Source: Apricaphanius iberus (taxonomy: Eukaryota > Chordata > Actinopteri > Cyprinodontiformes > Aphaniidae). From it: DNA of 64,000 nt. A program made the translations under genes and the position numbers. Under the pieces are notes generated by a model that had not been told where the DNA came from, made no database searches, and worked only from the letters and a program-made list of their open reading frames with translations. Positions 32,561 through 44,160 of this stretch are shown one piece after another (the stretch's first letter is position 1; every line of letters starts with the position of its first letter). The stretch is from NCBI GenBank assembly GCA_028564705.1, contig JAPXFQ010002638.1, forward strand, positions 124,001 through 188,000. The letters run 5' to 3'.

Positions 32561-33239
32561 TTTTCAACCCCGCATCAGAACAGCTGCCATCTCAAAAGCC
32601 CGCTCCACGCCAGTCGGCTTGGAGCAAAGGCCGTCCTCCAGGTCTTCAGAGCTATTTTGTGTCTCGAAAGAAGAAACCTCAGTCATCCTAGCTACGGGAC
32701 TGACAAAAGAGAGAGCCCAGGAATTGGGAGACATGACTGTGCCTCATGCGTTCCGGCCAAAGAGGCATGTTATTTGTTCTGTTCAGGTGCCCAGTCCCAA
32801 AAGGCGGTGCGTTTCCCTAACACAGTCTCCCAAGCACACAGTCTCCCAAGCACACATCCCCAGTTCACAAAATGTTTGCTCTTCTTCCTCCAAGTTTGAC
32901 TTGGTTAAATGTTGCTCAGGAAATCAAACAGAATGTTTGTGTAACTGTTCCAAATGTTTCAATAAAGACTGCTATTTTGCTATCAAAAAATCTAAACGAG
33001 CACAACAGGCAAATGAGGCTGCACCTCTCCCTTCCAGTAGCACCTCCTCGCCAACAGCTATGGGGATCAGCCGTCTGGCGGCACGACTCCCTCACTGACA
33101 CGCATGCGCAACTTCCCATGGGTGTAAAGGACTGTTGCTATTATTTACCAGTTACAGTTACGAATAAGACCTCCCCGTTTCCTCTCAGTTGTAACTACAA
33201 CAGTAGGAACCGAAGTGACGGAAGTTTTTAAGGAAAAAT
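32561..33239 (+). other. DIRS region between gag and reverse transcriptase
   Basis: Open pieces in more than one frame (32504-32899, 32619-33098, 32872-33231) with serine/lysine-rich content and a cysteine-rich stretch CCSGNQTECLCNCSKCFNKD at about 32910-32970. An AGTCTCCCAAGCACACA duplication lies at 32825-32855. Probably the gag end or the start of pol. Confidence 0.45.
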
Positions 33240-33590
33240 AAACACGCTGTTGGCAAAAGGAGCGGTGCGAGTGGTTCCGCCTTCAGAAGCAAACAAAGGT
33301 ATTTTGCTGTTCCAAAGAAGGGTTTGGGCTACGTCCTATTCTGGATTAAAGAGTGTTAAACAGGCACCTTGGGATTTACAAATTCAAAATGCTGACACTG
33401 AGACAGCTTTTGAACGCTGTCGGTCCAGGCGACTGGTTTGTATCAATCGATCTCATGGACGCTTAATTTCACGTAGCGATAGATCCGGAGCACCGTCAGT
33501 TTCTGAGATTTGCCTTTGAGGGCATAGCATAGGAATACCTGGTCTTGCCCTTCAGCCTGTCCTACACCTAATGGGTATGATGTCCTCGAT
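33240..33590 (+). pseudogene. DIRS reverse transcriptase relic
   Basis: Starts with LAKGAVRVVPPSEANKG and continues in shifted frames. At 33437-33540 the palm motif is VSIDLMDA*FHVAIDPEHR followed by FLRFAFEGIA*EYLVLPF. The two stops stand where tyrosines belong (TAA and TAG in place of tyrosine codons). The YxDD region downstream is lost. Confidence 0.8.
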
Positions 33591-33759
33591 GATCACAGTG
33601 GTGCCGCTCGGATAATTAATGATGCGCCCGCTGCAGCGCTGGACACGCTCTCACCGCCTGTGCACATCATGTCACCCGCAGAGGAGGTTAATGATAACCG
33701 CTGCTTGCACGTCATCCCTTTGCCCGCGGAGGTAGCCCGGGCTGCTGTACCGTGGGTCT

Positions 33760-34640
33760 CCAATAAGCAAGGTGTTCTATCGCAAGGTGGTGTCCATGGA
33801 TGCCTCACTCAAGGGGTGGGGGGCCATATGCGAAGCCGTTTCAGTGAGAGGGATCTGGACATTAACCCAGGCCAAGCTCCACATCAACCACTTGGAGTTG
33901 TTGCCGGTTTTGCTAGCTCTGAGATGTTTTTCCAGGGTTCTGAAAAATTAGCATTTTCTGATAAGAATGGACAACACCACTGTGGTGTCTTACATAAACA
34001 GGCAGGGGGGAACCCGCTCACTTCCCCTGCTAAGGCTGTCTCTCAGACTTTTACAGTGGTGCAGAAATTCACCTTCTGTCTATCAGAGCAACTCATATCC
34101 CTGGGGACCTGAATTTAGGGGCGGATCTGCTGTCCAGGGGCCCAGGGGTGCGAGAGTGGCGAGTGCACCCGTCAGTGGTTGCTCAGATTTGGCAGCGGCT
34201 TTGCAGGGCCTCAGTGGATCTCTTTTCCACCAAGGACTGTCCTCTGTGCTTTTCAATAACAGATCACAAAGCTCCAATGGGAGTGGATACCCTGGCTCAC
34301 CCATGGCCCAATGTGCTTCTGTATGCATTTCCTCCCATGGAAATGATTCTTCCAGTGCTGGAGAGATTACGCAAATGGGGGCTGTCCTTGATTCTGGTGG
34401 CACCTCGTTGGCAAGCAAAGTCATGGTCTGCAGAAATAATGAGCTTGTTGGTAGTGGAACCCTGGAAGCTTCCCGCTCGCCAGGATCTCCTCTCCCAGGC
34501 AGGGGGAGACATTTTTCATCCACGCCCAGAATTGTGGATGCTGCATGCCTACCTGCTAAGAGGTCCAACTTGTTAGCTAGAGGCCTCCCTTTGGATGTGG
34601 TTTCAACCATTCAGAGTTCCAGAGCAGCTTCCACTACAAA
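33760..34640 (+). pseudogene. DIRS RNase H and methyltransferase-side region
   Basis: Frame pieces give SMDASLKGWGAI and LHINHLELLPVLLALRCF, then DNTTVVSYINRQGGTRS, the RNase H landmarks of DIRS pol. A long clean frame from about 34078 to 34578 then reads ATHIPGDLNLGADLLSRG, EWRVHPSVVAQIW, ASVDLFSTKDCPLCFS, AHPWPNVLLYAFPP and LILVAPRWQAKSWSAE. This is the typical DIRS pol end. Interrupted at about 34656 by a short repeat. Confidence 0.85.
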
Positions 34641-34655
34641 TGGTGACTTTGTATA

Positions 34656-34745
34656 AATGTGAGTGTGAATGGGTGAATGTGGCTTCAATGTGAAGCGCTT
34701 GGTCAGTCAGACTAGAAAAGCGCTATATAAGTTCAGTCCATTTAC
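34656..34745 (-). repeat. TATATAGCGC-family repeat, partial, inside DIRS
   Basis: Minus-strand copy: GGTAAATGGACTGAAC ... TATATAGCGCTTTTCTAGTC ... up to about ATTCACACTCAC. It separates the pol end from the recombinase. Confidence 0.82.
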
Positions 34746-34747
34746 CA

Positions 34748-35002
34748 GCAATCCTTTCCAGTGCTCCATCGTAGATGTTTTAACCTTCCTTACAGGAGCT
34801 GCTAGATAAGGGTCTTTCTTTCTCCACAATTAAAGTTTTCCTGGCTGCTATTTCTGCTTGTCATGTTGGCTTTGATGGAGTGACACCGGGTGCTCATCCC
34901 CTGGCTGTGCGTTTCTTAAAAGGTGTCCTTAGGCTGAGACCAGGGATTAGGTCTAGCATCCGCATCCCTTCTTGTGATCTGACTGTTGTGCTAGAGGCGT
35001 GA
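34748..35002 (+). pseudogene. DIRS tyrosine recombinase, N-terminal part only
   Basis: After a frameshift near 34790, one clean frame runs ELLDKGLSFSTIKVFLAAIS, then HPLAVRFLKGVLRLRPG, and stops at 35000-35002. This is the core-binding (SAM-like) N-terminal region of DIRS recombinases. The catalytic half with the R-H-R-Y residues is missing because the inverted terminal repeat follows at once. Confidence 0.75.
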
Positions 35003-35070
35003 TCAAAGGTGTCTTCAGTGATATCCCATACTCTATGTGTTGTACCTCGTTCCTCTCCTTCAGGCAACAG
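34985..35070 (-). repeat. DIRS right inverted terminal repeat
   Basis: Complement runs CTGTTGCCTGAAGG, GTACAACACATAGAGTA, GATATCACTGAAGACACC, ATCACGCCT, matching 22231-22340. Confidence 0.75.
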
Positions 35071-35204
35071 TAGATATGCATAAAATAACGGTTCTCCTCA
35101 TCAGCATTCAGTCATTCAGATCGTCACAGGTGCAGTGAAGAGTCTTTGCTTTCTTTCAGGTGTGCTGGTTAAGGGTCGCATCAAAAAACTGCAGGATCAT
35201 AGCT

Positions 35205-36689
35205 GAAGATTGGAAATTTTGTCACCTCTGTGATTGAAGAATCATGGACAAGACTTGAAAATCGCTGATTATTGATCCAATATGACTGAACTTGAACTTT
35301 AGTTGTAGAGAAAAAAAAATGGGAAAAAGGTTCAGTCTCTGAAGCCGAAAAGACATACCCCAAATGGAGCAAATTCATCAAAAGGTTTTTCAACAAAGTA
35401 ACAGGAAAATTGGAAGTAGACTGCTTCCTTTCCAGATTTTTTATACATTGAAAGTTTTGAAAATTGTGCCATTTTCCATCCACTTTATAAGTACTTTGTA
35501 TTGGTCTATCCCAAAATACATTTAAGCAACCCTGCAATAAATATAAAAACTGGATAGATAGATGGATGTAAGAGCTCAAATTATGTGTCAATGAGGTTCT
35601 GAAAGTAGGATGTTCCTGTTTGATTGGATTCCCTTAAAGCAGCAATGTAGCACAGCTAATTTCTATACATATTCCATCATGTGTTTAATCCATGGCACAT
35701 TTCAAATGGGATCAGAAAATAACTTGATGGTTTCTCGTAATTTTTTTGAACAGGACCAGATGAAGAAGGGCATGACCTAGGCTAACCATCATAGATGAGA
35801 TAGTACTGTTTAATCAACTTTTTCAAACATTGGAGAAAAACTGTTTTTAAAGAAGCCAAAACTCATATTTTTTTCTTCTATTCCTTTCTGCTGTTTTTAA
35901 ATGAGATATCTGCTGAAAAATGTCCACTGAGTTGTGTGGAAAGCCTGCTGAGGCAGCATTTTAATTACATGCACACTGTATTGATTACCAATGGTTGCAG
36001 GCATTCTGCCAAATGTACCGTTTATACTTTTCAAGTTACATTTTGGGGGGGGGACTGCATTTGCACTGTGAAATATTTGTTGTAAGGAGCAGTGGCTGCA
36101 TATACAAAGAACACAAATACCTTTAAAAAATTCTGTATCCATGTGGCAGTGAAATGACTGCCAACAGCCAGCAGCTCAACTGCACTGGACTGGTCCTGTA
36201 GTGCTGATGTAGGTTTTATGTCAGTGATTTAGTCTAATAATTGTTTAATGAAACAGCAAGCAGAAAGATGACTGATAGTTTTCCAACTCATTCTTTAATT
36301 ATTTTTGCCCAAGATTTTCTTTAGCAATAAATATTTGTTCACTGTTTTAAATTTAGGAGGTTGGGTTATTGAGAATATCTCAACTTTCCCACATAAATGG
36401 AAAATTTTATTATGTTTTACAAACTGACACCTATAGTACTGTTTAGAAAGGTTGATCGATATGGTGTTCATTTGGAATACTTTTTTTTAATTTAGAAAAT
36501 ATAGACCAATATACAATATATTCTATCCATCTCACATTCCATCCCATTTTTATGAACTCTCACATGAGAGTTCATGAAAAACACATCTAGATACTCTCTC
36601 CATGGCAAATTCAACACAATCCTTGAAAAAGGTGTTCCACCATGACTATAGACTCAGAGAAGCTGACTCTCATCCTGACCACTTTAGAC
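35205..36689. other. No gene seen
   Basis: AT-rich DNA. 35440-35520 (TACTTTGTATTGGTCTATCC) resembles a common fish MITE arm, and a GATA/GATG run is at 35550-35570. Nothing else is supported. Confidence 0.4.
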
Positions 36690-37690
36690 TCAGTCATCAA
36701 CAAATCTAATGTGTGCTGAAGGCTGCGGTTAACCCATAATATGTTGAAATGTCAAGATAAACACCTGAAGTTTCCATTCATAGGAACTATTTTTATGTAT
36801 TTAGGATTTGATTATTAATTCCCTGTTTTAGTGAGTGTATCTAGGACAGTAGGTCTTGACAATGAGAAAAGACGTTCTGTGTGTTCTGATAAATGATGGT
36901 CAGACAGACAACATGGCAAAAGGAACTAAGCAGCAGATATCAACAGTACATTCAGACCTTGTCAAATGGATAACTGGTTCGCTAAATGCTGACAGTGGAG
37001 ATTATTGTGGACTTCAGGTAGAAATCCTGCTCACCTGCTTCCAACTGTGAGACAGTGAGGTCCAACCGCTTTCTGGGAACCATAATCCCTCTTATAGAAA
37101 AGTCAAATGGGCTTGAACATGTTCTTCACATAGGAACACGTTATCCCATGTAATACATGGTAAACCACATGTGTAGCTTTCATGTGGATACTAACATATT
37201 TCAAATGTGGCTACATGTTATCCCTTGGGCTTCACATATGTTTGTCCATTGGTTTCACATTTTATTCCCATGAAAATGTTCCAAATACAAGACAGGAAAT
37301 GTGTGCAAAACAAACGTATGTTTCACACATCTAACACATTTTTTTAAACATGTTTTGAAATCTGAATATTATATTGGTCAAATATTTTTCTCATGTTCAT
37401 ACAGATGATTTTGCCCATGCGAAACTATTTTTTTTTTTTCTTTAAGGGTACCTAAAACCTCACGTAGTTAATCACCTTCCTCTTCTAAAAACACTACAAA
37501 AAAAATATTTTCTGCGAAAGCTGAAAAACCTCAACTTGGCAGAGGAAATTAGGGTGAACTTCTAAGCAGCCGGTCTGCTGTCAAGGAGAAAACCTAGGAT
37601 CCACTGCATCATCCAGTCAGCTGAGGAGCAGATTAGTTGCCATCCTCCTTCCTTCCAGGTCCTGATCTTCTGCAGGGCACTCTTTTATCA
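36690..37690 (+). pseudogene. LINE reverse transcriptase relic (jockey/CR1-like), longer copy
   Basis: Plus-strand broken frames: EIIVDFR then SNRFLGTIIPLIEKSNG (about 37000-37110), YFLRKLKNLNLAEEIRVNF (about 37510-37560), then a RIHCIIQSAEEQIS stretch and LPSFQVL-like DNA. This is the order of the reverse transcriptase thumb and C-terminus in fish LINEs. It shares its upstream half with 49640-50040, and here the site that is filled at 49908 is empty. Confidence 0.7.
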
Positions 37691-38147
37691 ACCGTACTTA
37701 CGCACAGATGTGTAGTAACAATTCTACGCACTGTGTAGTATTTATCAATTTGTACTTGTGCATAGAAATGTTCCTAAATATAAGTACACTTCTGATTGTT
37801 TGTATGCAGAGCATCTACTGTTAGAACGGAGGAACTACAACACTGAAACAGTTTTACTTTAACAGAATATTTCTCTCAGCACTTTATCGCCTCCACCAAG
37901 AAAAACTAGTTGCCGTAATTCTGTCTTTTAGCAAAATAATTGAAAAAGCTAGGCATGGATTAGCAATAAACTTTTCGGAAAAGTTTGAAATTTGCCAAGA
38001 AATATATTATTTTATGTTGGTGGTGAGCATGCAAGGAGATTCTCTCACTCGCAATAGCGCTTTCCATGCACAAAGAAATCGCTGATGGCAAAAAACTATC
38101 GGTGGGGAAATGAATTTGTATTAACTGAGAATTTGTTTTAAAGTCTG
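37691..38147. other. No gene seen
   Basis: Unique DNA. 37690-37770 contains GTGTAGTA(A/T)(C/T) repeated with a palindromic look, possibly a MITE remnant. Confidence 0.35.
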
Positions 38148-38151
38148 TTAA

Positions 38152-38546
38152 CACTAGAAGACCCAGGATTTTTTGCTATACCTGTAAAACCCAGAGGTCA
38201 GCCGATCGGCTGTAAGGCCACCTGTGAACCCTCCTTTTGTTATGTGAACGAGGCAATCACTGGGGCACCACAGGACGTGACGTGAGCCACTTCACTCAAA
38301 ACACCTTGACATAAAATGGGGGAGGAGGAGAATCAGATTACAGCAAGATTGCTCTGTCAGAGCTGCTAACTGACTGGGCAGAACACATGAACTGAATCAA
38401 AATGTAATATATGTAATATATGTAGAAGGATGTAGAAGTTATCAGGACCCTACAACACTGGGCTTCCAACATCCCCACCAGACAAATAGGAAAAGTAAAA
38501 GAATAGAACCCCATCAAAAAAAGCACTCAAAATCTGTGGTAGCCCC
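38152..38546 (+). repeat. Left long inverted repeat of piggyBac element
   Basis: Starts after TTAA; ends at about CAAAATCTGTGGTAGCCCCA. Pairs with 40097-40500. Confidence 0.93.
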
Positions 38547-38877
38547 ACCAGTCATTTACAGAATTGCTCATCAAGTTGATATCTGTACAAGATAATGATT
38601 TATTTTATGTAACATTTTTTTCTAACTGAGATACACCAGAAATGTATTTGATATGTTTTATTTTAGAATTTGTATATTGTTTTTGTCTGTTTTGCTCTGT
38701 CCCTCTATTTTCTTTTTCCCTGTCTCTCCCTGTCTCAACTTATAGAAAACCAGACTGACTGTTGCTTTTTGCCCACACTGTAATGTGATGTTATGTCAAA
38801 GATATGATATTATATGTCTGATTTCAAAATACCAGTTATGGATTTGAGCTGTGCCAGGTTCTGCTCAACTCCTCAGG

Positions 38878-39892
38878 TCGCCTTTATGCTGCAATTTCTG
38901 GTGTATGGGGATCGTTTGTCACCAACTGCATCACATCCTACAACCCTGGTCGACACATCACCATTGATGAACAGCTTTTCCCGTCAAAGACTCGCTGCTT
39001 TTCACTGCAATACATTGCAACGAAACCTGACAAGTTTGGGATCAAGTTTTGGGTGGCTGGTGACTTGAAATCCAAATACATCTGCAAGTCCCATATCTTG
39101 GCAAGGACCCAAGTCGTCCCAGTGGGGAGAGGCTATCTGAGAATGTAGTTATGAGGCTGATGGAACCATTCCTGGACAATGGCAGAAATGTTACCATGGA
39201 CAATTTCTTTACATCGCTGTCACTTGCACAAAGACTGCTTAGCCGGAAAACCACCATCCTTGGCACAGTCAACAGGATTCGGCAAGAAATTCCACAATCA
39301 ACAAGACAGGGACCACAATGAATTCCCCACTCAGGTATTTTCAACCACGGGTGCCACGCTGACGGTGTATGCTCCCAAACGGAAGAAGACAGTCTACATT
39401 CTCAGCAGCATGCACAGTGTGGTTCAGACTGAAAATACCACCAAAAGGAAGCCAAACACTGTCACCCTTTACAACACCATAAAGTGTGGCGTTGATGTGA
39501 TGGACCAGATGGTGCGGGAGTACACTGTCCGCACATGAACACGGCGCTGGCCAGTCGCGGTGTTCTATAACATGATTTATATGGCAGCACTGAATGCATA
39601 TGTGCTCTATCAAGCATGCACCGGGAGGCAGGAGAGACGGGTGGACTTCCTGGTGGAGCTTGCAAGAGAGTTGGCTCACTCTCATGTGGGTGCAAAGCAG
39701 GCACAAAATGGAACAATTGCTTCGGCAACAACCTTCAACACCTAGCCCTGGGAAAAGACCAATATGTCAGGTTAAAATTCCGTGTACAAGGAATCATGCC
39801 ACTGTGCGATGTATTGACCGCTACAAATACACATGTGGCAAACGCAGAAAGGAGATGGCATAGCAGTGCCAGGATTGTGAGTGATTATTGAC
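38878..39892 (+). pseudogene. piggyBac transposase, DDE_Tnp_1_7 type, broken
   Basis: Begins after an acceptor-like CTCAACTCCTCAG; the N-terminal third is missing. Frame pieces give the three catalytic aspartate motifs in order: GRHITIDEQLFP (about 38950), NVTMDNFFTSLSLAQRLL (about 39190), and CGVDVMDQMV (about 39495). After them TRRWPVAVFYNMIYMAALN follows a single TGA at 39536. The end is a cysteine-containing tail (IPCTRNHATVRCIDRYKYTC). One frameshift near 39095 and the TGA disable it. The protein would cut at TTAA and paste seamlessly. Recognised from motif order; no close relative named. Confidence 0.9.
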
Positions 39893-40096
39893 ATGTACTC
39901 ACCTCACTTACTGTTACTTACTGTTTAGTTTTCTCTGTGTGCTTGAAAACTCAAATTTCCCTGAGGGAGTCACCCCAAAGGGATCAATAAAGTTTTAAGT
40001 ATAAGTTCTAAGTCTCACTCACTTCCACTCTCTAACACTGTATCCTGATTATACATTTTTTTTAATTATTATTTGTAAATATCATGAAGGCCCAGT

Positions 40097-40500
40097 TGGG
40101 ATAACCACAGATTTTGAGTGATTTTGTTGATGTGGTTCTGTTCTTTTCCTTTTCCTATGTGTCTGGTGGGGATGTTGGAAGCCCAGTGATGTAGGGTCCT
40201 GATAACTACATCCTTTTATATATATATTACATATATTGCATTTTGATTCAGTTCATGTGTTCTGCCCAGTCAGTTAGCAGCTCTGACAGAGCAATCCTGC
40301 TGTAATCTGATTCTCCTCCTCCCCCATTTTATGTCAAGGTGTTTTGAGTGAAGTGGCTCATGTCACGTCCTGTGGTGCCCCAGTGATTGCCTCGTTCACA
40401 TAACAAAAGGAGGGTTCACAGGTGGCCTTCCAGCCGATCGGCTGACCTGTGGGTTTTATAGGTAGAAAAGCCAAATGGCTGCTCTCTGGGAGTTCTAGTG
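40097..40500 (-). repeat. Right long inverted repeat of piggyBac element
   Basis: Complement of 38152-38546; ends CTAGTG before TTAA. Confidence 0.93.
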
Positions 40501-40677
40501 TTAATGATGAATACATTTTTTTTTTGCCCCACCATTGTTTAACCTTGATCTCTGTGTCACTGAAATTCTTTTTTTCGCTCTCTTCTTGGCCATTATTTTA
40601 AGGAAGAACGTGAGGACATGTGACATATACAGTGTATGTTTGCAAATGACTGAGAACGGGCATAAGGACCTGGGTAC

Positions 40678-41233
40678 TGTTGAATTAAATAATTATCATA
40701 ATTAATTGAATGCATGTTCAAGCAGAGACAAAATGGAGCCAATTTCCAGTTCTTAACATTTATTTTGAACAGATTAACAAATTGCAGTTTTACAGAGAAA
40801 GTTGCCCCCCTAGTTTCTCTGGGCCAGTCAATATTTCTGACAATTGAATGATCTTCATTTCACAACTTTATAGAAACCGGGCCTCGCCAGGACTCTAGGC
40901 GTTTCTTCTCCCTCCAATCAGAACATTTCCAAACAGTGTCTTAGCCATTATTGGCTGTCAGAGAATTATGCAGTCATAAGGTGAGACGTGTCTTTTCTCT
41001 TGGTCAAAAGTTCATTCTGAGTTTTATGGTTTTATGGCAACATACTAAATCTACAGACATCCTGTTTTTACAGCTTGCAATAAAACTTACCCAAGAGTTT
41101 TATGACTTAAAAGCTTATCCCAATAACAAATACTGACAGACCATATATATTTTTTACAACCATGCAAACTATATAAACCGACTTTTACCTTCTGAATAAT
41201 AAAAGTTCAAAACATATGTAGAATAACACCACA
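40678..41233 (-). repeat. ERV2 3' LTR (minus orientation)
   Basis: TG...CA ends (plus-strand TGTTGAATT ... ACACCACA). On the minus strand an AATAAA box is not obvious; TTTTATTATTCAG near the start and ATAAA-rich stretches occur. Confidence 0.92.
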
Positions 41234-41249
41234 ACTCCCTCTTTTCAAT
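41234..41249 (-). promoter_or_regulatory. Polypurine tract of ERV2
   Basis: Minus strand reads GATTGAAAAGAGGGAGT directly before TGTGGTG, the start of the 3' LTR. Confidence 0.75.
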
Positions 41250-42699
41250 CTTTTTTTGAAAATAGATTGATATCTTCTCTGTACTCTCCTTCAAGGTAAG
41301 TGTTTAAAACTTAAGATGAAAACCTGTAAAGCATTTTGAGAATGCAAAAAATCAAATCGAAGAAATTTCATCAGTTTAAAACATGAAGTCTTTCATATGA
41401 TACCACAACAAGACTTCCAGATTAAAATTCAAAACACAAACTGTTAAAGTACCCTTTTTTTTAACCTTAACTCTCCTTACTCAAAAATGTCAATCTGTTA
41501 ATTATAAATTCACCCTCTTTTGGCATTATACAAAAAAAAATATTTTAACAATTCCCAAAACTAATTCAAAAACCCAAAAAAGTATAAGAATGTCTTACAT
41601 GTGAAGAGATAATTAAATCTGACTTGATACATGTTAATACTCGTGGAAGAAGCTTAGAAAATCCATGAACAAATACATTCTTACTATGTTATATTCTGAA
41701 ATAAATCAAACTTAAAGTGTTAAGAAACCTGTGAAATAGAAGGTATTAAGAACCCTTTAAAAATGTAATCCTCGAGACTATTTAGTCTTTCCTCTAGTAG
41801 ACCCTTTTGTTTATTAATGCAAACCTTAATACAACCTTAAAAACAACTGGAAATTAAGAAATCCTGAAAATTAACTGATTAAAATTCTTTAACAAACCCT
41901 CTTAGGCAATATTAACAATTCTGCACTTGTGAATAAAATAGTTAAACAAATAGTTAAACAACCTGTAAAATGCAAAAAATTATTAATAAATGTTTAGTCT
42001 TTATATTTGTATTCTGTTCTTCTTTCTTCACTCTCATTGTAGCCCCCCCAATGGCACCTGGCAGCTGGAGAGCGATGTACAGAGCTGATCAGTGTGGAGG
42101 GCTCCTATTTTTTAGTGTTCCAGTTTTACTCCCATATATGCAGATAACCACTCTCTGAAATGCCAATTACTTAATTAATTGAGCATTTCCCCCAATATAC
42201 ACAAATGCACAGCTGGTCCCTCTTCCAATAGCTTACCCCACCGATGTTGGGTGGTCAAAACCTGCTGTGCAGCTGATTGGTGAGTTGTGATCTTCTTCTG
42301 TAGATCCCTCTTTGAGATGGCAATTTCAATTTGCCCATCTCATTCATTGGCACATAGATCACACTGGATGAGTAATATCACCACCCAAACAACCTTCTGG
42401 GTGAGCTAGGCCCCGCCGCCTGTGGCTTCAGCTTCCGATTCAGCTTGGTCAAAACCTTCTTGACCCTCTTTAGGTAGATTCCTGCTGATCCTCGACCAGG
42501 TTCATCGTTGGCGTGGAGCTGCACTTTGTGTGTGTTCCCAGCTGTCATCTGGAACTGGCTGAACCACTTGACTCCTCACGCCTTCAACCTGGAGCTGTAC
42601 CTTGGACCCCTTCAGCAGCTGTAGTCAGCTGTGACCAGAGGAGACTGTGTGCTCCTCACGTGCTGCTGAATCCTGGGGGCATAAGCTTGTAAACATCTA
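41250..42699 (-). other. ERV2 downstream internal region
   Basis: AT-rich except for a GC-richer part at 42260-42680 that shows short coding-like pieces on the minus strand (for example YLKRVKKVLTKLNRKLKPQ) but many stops. Possibly a pol/env relic; not identified. Confidence 0.4.
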
Positions 42700-44160
42700 A
42701 AAAATGACAGTTTTTGATCCGGTCTTGTGATCACTCCTTTTCAATCTAATCCAACTGTATTGTGCTGAGAAATTATTTCACCCATCTAATTAAAAAGTAA
42801 TCCCTGAGGAAAGAGCAAATCCATCTTATTTTGGTGCAACACCGTTATTATTCCTGAAAACTAAACCAAAACACCTCCCTCAGTAATGGATTTAAAAACA
42901 AGAGCAGGCTCAAAAGTTTACTTTTTGTCTACAGTTCAACTGATTACTATCCATTTGCTTGTTCACCCAAATTGATTCTTTTATTTACTTATTTTATTTA
43001 TCAAGTTTAAGACACTTATGTCTGTTCCATTACAATATATCCTTTCTTAAATTTAGTACATCCTGTGGATGAAACGTAAAAATAAGAAAAAAAAAAAAAA
43101 ATTCTCTCTCACCAGCCAGCAACCCCCTGCTATCGGCCCAGTTTTTCCTTCCAAATTTTGTTCCCGGTAAATGGTGGTATTTTACCTGGAGATAATCCTG
43201 GGGAAGGCATGGGGTTATCAAAGTTCGAGGAACCTCGGCCACCTTCGATCAGACAAACAGAAACTCTTGTGGTTAATTCAGCAACAGTGACATTGAATCA
43301 ACAGTCTTTGATCATCACTTCTTCAGCAGAAACTGTCCATCTCACGCCAGCCAAGTGGATTCACACATATTGTCCTTGAAAGTTCAGCTCAGCATGAGGA
43401 AACGTGCTCCCCCCTAGGGTGTCCTCCAGTTCACCCCTGAAAATATACAGTCACTGGTGCCCCCCTTGTTTTGGGAGCAGTGCACAAGAGAGACGTAATT
43501 CTGCGCTGGTCGTATAGATGTTTCTTTCTTTGGCAGTTATGGCGGGCGCCTGGCACTATCCGTCATCAGCCCACGCACCCCCACCCATCTTATCTCCCCA
43601 GGAACATAAATTACATCTCAAGAATGTTATCTGAGGGGTCTCTGTTGCGGGATGGGAAAAAGAGAAAAAAATATATATAATTAGAGGAAGAAAAAGACAG
43701 ACAGAGAGTCGATCCTCTCAGCCTATTCAAATCAAGTTTTATTTAAACTTTTTATTTTCATATTCATTAGTCTCCTTCCTCGAATGCTGAATTTAAATAT
43801 CTTCCACACTCAGACTGCGTATGTGGGCTCTATTTTAATTTTACTTTAATCAGTTATACTAGTAATAATTTCTTCAGTATTAATTCTGGTAAAAATATAC
43901 AAAATAATAGGTTTGCTCTCTCCACCAGGAATGATAATTAATCCTTATACGTCTAATTAAACTGTTGTTCTAATTCTTCCCCTGCTTATTTTAATTAATG
44001 CTTCCTACATTTTTTCATCCAATTTATATTCTATACTTTATCAATGCAATGCCTTTCTCTATTTTGTCAATTTGATAAATGTCTCTTCCATCTCATGTGT
44101 AAATTAAATATTTATAAAGATTGACCATCGCAATATTTTATCAACACACTTAGTTCTTAG
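42700..44160 (-). repeat. Internal block shared with ERV1
   Basis: Inverted counterpart of 4950-6670: same landmarks in the same order, with moderate divergence. Non-coding in both copies. Confidence 0.8.

Larger units (their letters stand above)
22231..35070 (+). mobile_element. DIRS retroelement, split by an L2-type LINE
   Basis: Both ends carry inverted terminal repeats (22231-22340 and about 34985-35070): CTGTT(C/G)CCT, then ACAC(A)AAGAGTA-like and GATATCAC, then CTGAAGACACC and ATCACGCCT. Between them, once the LINE is set aside, lie gag, reverse transcriptase, RNase H and tyrosine-recombinase relics in the order of DIRS elements. About 4.1 kb of it is its own; the rest is nested insertion. 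All genes are broken. DIRS elements integrate by a tyrosine recombinase rather than an integrase and lack normal LTRs. Confidence 0.85.
22146..35204. mobile_element. Outer MITE split by a DIRS insertion
   Basis: Left part 22146-22230 begins GGGGTCCCCAAGTCCAGTCC and runs through CTACTATCCCGCAGCTTCTAG to CACACACCTGAACC. Right part 35071-35204 holds the inverted arm: AGGTGTGCTGGTTAAGGG ... CTGCAGGATCATAG, which pairs with the left arm. The right terminal bases are lost. These arms belong to a common fish palindromic, probably hAT-derived MITE. Everything between is later insertions. Confidence 0.7.
38152..40500 (+). mobile_element. piggyBac element with about 400-bp inverted repeats
   Basis: TTAA on both sides (38148-38151, 40501-40504). 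Ends CACTAGAAGACCCAG and the complement of CACTAGAACTCCCAG. The inverted repeats continue inward: 38152-38546 matches the complement of 40097-40500 almost perfectly (one visible difference in the 170-bp stretch I compared base by base). Each arm holds the palindrome CAGCCGATCGGCTG. The transposase between them is decayed. Usual piggyBac terminal repeats are under 35 bp. Confidence 0.95.

Noticed and set aside
34083..34610. Minus-strand 175-codon frame
   Set aside because: Antisense to the DIRS pol frame, which has the recognisable motifs.
39341..39731. Minus-strand frames of 121 and 89 codons
   Set aside because: Antisense to the piggyBac transposase relic.
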